From NCBI GenBank assembly GCA_964433975.1, contig CAYSSS010000017.1, positions 1-26,984 on the forward strand: 26,984 nucleotides of DNA, written 5' to 3'. Positions 25,209 through 26,984 of the stretch are shown here, one piece after another. Both the position numbers and the translations under genes were made by a program. This DNA is from 2-01-FULL-45-10 sp964433975. GTDB taxonomy: Bacteria; Omnitrophota; Gorgyraeia; 2-01-FULL-45-10. Positions within the stretch are counted from its first letter, which is position 1; every line of letters begins with the position of its first letter. The notes below the pieces were generated by a model. That model saw only the letters and a program-made list of their open reading frames with translations. It made no database searches and was not told where the DNA came from.

Positions 25209-26425
25209 AACTATATAAATCACTGCTATTTCTCGGAGTTGCTGCGATACTCGCGTTCTCCCCGATCGCCAGAGGAGCGGTGAGGCTGTGGTCGGTTACG
25301 CCGGTCCTGCTGGTGGCGTACGCGATGATATTTTTGTGGCTGTTTAAGATGGTCAATAGTCAAGGGACAAAAAAAAACGAGATTGCTTCAGGTGCTTCGC
25401 GCCCTCGCAATGACGATGCGTCGAAGACAGCTCCCTTTTTGCCGATACTGCTCTTTGCGATACTTGCTGTTATTTCATTCGCGCTCTCCATATACAAGCA
25501 CGACAGTTTCTACGCGCTATTGAGGTTATTCGCCTATATCGGGCTCTATTGTTTGGTGGTGAATGAATTCGACCATATGATGAGAAAGCGCCTGATACAG
25601 CTTGTGATCTGGATCGGAACCGGCCTGTCGGCGTATGGGCTATTACAGTATTTCGGTATCTTCGGACATTCATGGTGGGTGCCGCAGAGATTCCTCGCGG
25701 CGACGTATGTGAACCACAATCATTTCGCGGGATATCTCGAACTGGTAATACCAGCGGCGCTGGCCATAACTCTCCGGCGCAAAAACAAATTATTCGTAAT
25801 GACGGCCCTGGTGATAATGTCAGCGGCGTTCATACTGACGCAATCGCGCGGGGCGTGGATAAGCCTTGCCGTATCGCTGGCCATCATGGCGATCATGATA
25901 GTCAGGAAAGGGCGGGGAGGCGTAAAGGCCGCTCTTATCTTAACGCTGGTGATATTGGCCGCGGCGTCACTCTTATATTTTACCAAGGATACGGTGTCAT
26001 CGCGTATAAGCACGGTCACCGATATAAAGGCGGGTGAAGATGTGTCGGGCGGGCGCTTTAAGATATGGCAGGGCGCTATCGGCATGATAAAAGAAAGGCC
26101 GCTCACCGGCTTTGGTATAGGCGACTTCGACGCCGGATTTTACCGGTATAGGCCCGAGGGATTTAATATGAGGGCGGTTTACGCGCATAATGATTATTTG
26201 CACATGGCTTCTGAGATGGGGATCTTCGCGCCGTTTATCATGCTGTGGATATTTATCGCCGTGATACAGAAGGGTTTCGGAAAGAAAGACGCCAGCCCCT
26301 ATGCCTTCGGCTGCGCGATCGGGGTATTGAGCCTGGCGCTTCACGGTATGGTGGATTTTAATTTTCATATACCGGCAAATATGCTATTATTTACCGTATG
26401 GATCGCGGTCATAATGGGGGAATAG
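25205..26425 (+). CDS. O-antigen ligase/polymerase family membrane protein (Wzy_C-like)
   Basis: A 406-aa polytopic protein with about 10 hydrophobic segments. Family landmarks are ATYVNHNHFAGYLELVIPAALA, the arginine turn LTQSRGAWIS, the donor-loop start SGGRFKIWQGAIGMIKERPLTGFGIGDF, and the periplasmic HNDYLHMASEMG whose His is typical of Wzy_C ligases. It would transfer a lipid-linked glycan to an acceptor, or polymerise it, outside the inner membrane. It overlaps the TPR gene (ATGA at 25205-25208). TPR proteins commonly accompany or are fused to such ligases. An insertion of dispersed-repeat DNA (25349-25415) lengthens the loop at residues ~50-72 after the second membrane segment. Whether it acts as ligase or polymerase is open. 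Confidence 0.82.
   Translation: MKLYKSLLFLGVAAILAFSPIARGAVRLWSVTPVLLVAYAMIFLWLFKMVNSQGTKKNEIASGASRPRNDDASKTAPFLPILLFAILAVISFALSIYKHDSFYALLRLFAYIGLYCLVVNEFDHMMRKRLIQLVIWIGTGLSAYGLLQYFGIFGHSWWVPQRFLAATYVNHNHFAGYLELVIPAALAITLRRKNKLFVMTALVIMSAAFILTQSRGAWISLAVSLAIMAIMIVRKGRGGVKAALILTLVILAAASLLYFTKDTVSSRISTVTDIKAGEDVSGGRFKIWQGAIGMIKERPLTGFGIGDFDAGFYRYRPEGFNMRAVYAHNDYLHMASEMGIFAPFIMLWIFIAVIQKGFGKKDASPYAFGCAIGVLSLALHGMVDFNFHIPANMLLFTVWIAVIMGE
25376..25415 (+). repeat. 40-bp intragenic dispersed repeat, copy 2
   Basis: The same 14-bp start (AACGAGATTGCTTC) and 12-bp end (CTCGCAATGACG) as the copy at 25149-25188, and the same total length of 40 bp. Translated as NEIASGASRPRNDD in a hydrophilic loop of the ligase. 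It is read in the same phase as the first copy although it sits in a different gene. Confidence 0.8.
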
Positions 26426-26434
26426 CCGAAACAT

Positions 26435-26984
26435 ATGCTGAAAGAACGTGACATCGTAATAAGAAGGGCTATGGCTGTATTCGACGGCGTTGTCGCGGCT
26501 GCCGCGTTTTTTCTTGCATTTGCCCTGCGCCGGCACTTCCATGATTTCTACAGGATAGATCTTATACCCGGCTCGAAGATCGTGGTAAGCACACCTTCGC
26601 TGTCTCTGAGCGATAACCTGATAATTCTCCTGCTTGTGGTGCCGATATGGGTTATCGCGCTGTATTTCAGCGGAATATACAGCAGATGGCGCACCATGAA
26701 GTTCTCCGAAATAATTTTTATGATCGTCAAAGCGGCGCTTCTTACGGCCGTAGGTTTTGGCACCGCCGCCTTCCTGTTTAAGTTAAAGTTTGTCAGCAGG
26801 GTCTTCTTCACCATCTTTATGATAACCAGTATAGGCCTTATAGCCGCCGAAAAGATGTCCATCTTCTATATAATGCAGTACGTCCGTAAGCTCGGGCACA
26901 ATTTCAGGAAGATCCTTATCGTAGGCAGCGGGCCGCGCGCGGCACAGGTCATTAGGAAAATAAATGAGCACAAGGAATGGGGTT
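26435..26984 (+). CDS. Polyprenyl glycosylphosphotransferase, 5' part (cut by window end)
   Basis: 183 complete codons are visible from ATG 26435, 9 nt after the ligase stop, with the frame still open at the window edge. Four hydrophobic segments (AVFDGVVAAAAFFLAFALRR, NLIILLLVVPIWVIALYFSG, AALLTAVGFGTAAFLF, VFFTIFMITSIGLIA) precede a cytoplasmic Rossmann-like start FRKILIVGSGPRAAQVIRKI. This order is the N-terminal half of WbaP/EpsY-type enzymes, which transfer a sugar phosphate from a nucleotide sugar to undecaprenyl phosphate and so start glycan assembly. The catalytic C-terminal domain lies outside the window, so activity cannot be confirmed. The Shine-Dalgarno site is weak; coupling to the ligase gene is likely. 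Confidence 0.75.
   Translation, partial: MLKERDIVIRRAMAVFDGVVAAAAFFLAFALRRHFHDFYRIDLIPGSKIVVSTPSLSLSDNLIILLLVVPIWVIALYFSGIYSRWRTMKFSEIIFMIVKAALLTAVGFGTAAFLFKLKFVSRVFFTIFMITSIGLIAAEKMSIFYIMQYVRKLGHNFRKILIVGSGPRAAQVIRKINEHKEWG

Noticed and set aside
25720..26368. Overlapping antisense and alternate-frame ORFs in the ligase gene
   Set aside because: GC-rich third positions of the real gene create open antisense frames; the products look random.

Overview
The window looks like a chromosomal surface-glycan and envelope region of a Gram-negative-type bacterium. The evidence is Sec-exported and polytopic membrane proteins, O-antigen ligase/polymerase-type proteins, a MurJ-like flippase, UDP-GlcNAc 2-epimerase, a polyprenyl glycosylphosphotransferase and a CcdA-type protein. 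The mix of giant repetitive secreted proteins, intragenic dispersed repeats and glycan genes is reminiscent of candidate phyla such as Omnitrophota. That placement is an impression from gene content only; no rRNA or marker gene is present.

Layout. (1) 1-908: the 3' part of a thioredoxin-fold/CcdA-like membrane protein. (2) 1138-7860: a self-contained transcription unit with a near-consensus promoter, a strong Shine-Dalgarno site, a signal peptide, a 2190-aa repetitive secreted protein and a rho-independent terminator. The protein has YD/RHS-like repeats, two diverged ~600-aa modules containing propeller-like sequence, and a C-terminal array of ~40-aa repeats with a 243-bp tandem duplication that appears exact. 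(3) 7862-20117: an AT-rich, mostly tightly packed + strand cluster for a surface polysaccharide. In order: TylF-like O-methyltransferase, AsnB-like amidotransferase, TagD-like cytidylyltransferase, MurJ-like flippase, CDP-glycerol glycerophosphotransferase-like enzyme, Wzy-like membrane protein, GT4 glycosyltransferase, WecB-like 2-epimerase, DUF354-like GT-B protein, Gfo/Idh/MocA oxidoreductase and an unrecognised probable TIM-barrel protein. Together they suggest a glycan carrying glycerol phosphate and O-methyl groups, with a ManNAc-derived sugar.

(4) 20234-22891: a secreted clan GH-A glycoside hydrolase (- strand) and a PIN-domain protein with an unrecognised beta-rich C-terminal domain (+ strand), divergently transcribed from a 69-bp gap. 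Both appear to have leaderless transcripts. (5) 22892-23370: a structured intergenic segment with a 94-nt multi-stem inverted repeat, followed by the C-terminal stub of a GT4 glycosyltransferase. This looks like a recombination scar at the edge of the AT-rich cassette. (6) 23451-23759: a small coiled-coil protein. (7) 23898-26984: a more GC-rich operon with a TPR protein carrying a xylan-binding-CBM-like C-terminus, an O-antigen ligase/polymerase, and the 5' part of a polyprenyl glycosylphosphotransferase, the kind of enzyme that starts polymer assembly on a lipid carrier.

The most unusual signals are a 40-bp repeat inserted in the same reading phase into two adjacent genes (25149-25188 and 25376-25415), degenerate 7-bp repeats near it, the 22946-23039 hairpin element beside the truncated glycosyltransferase, the PIN fusion, the leaderless divergent pair and the modular giant protein. 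No tRNA, rRNA, CRISPR array, transposase or integrase gene was seen.
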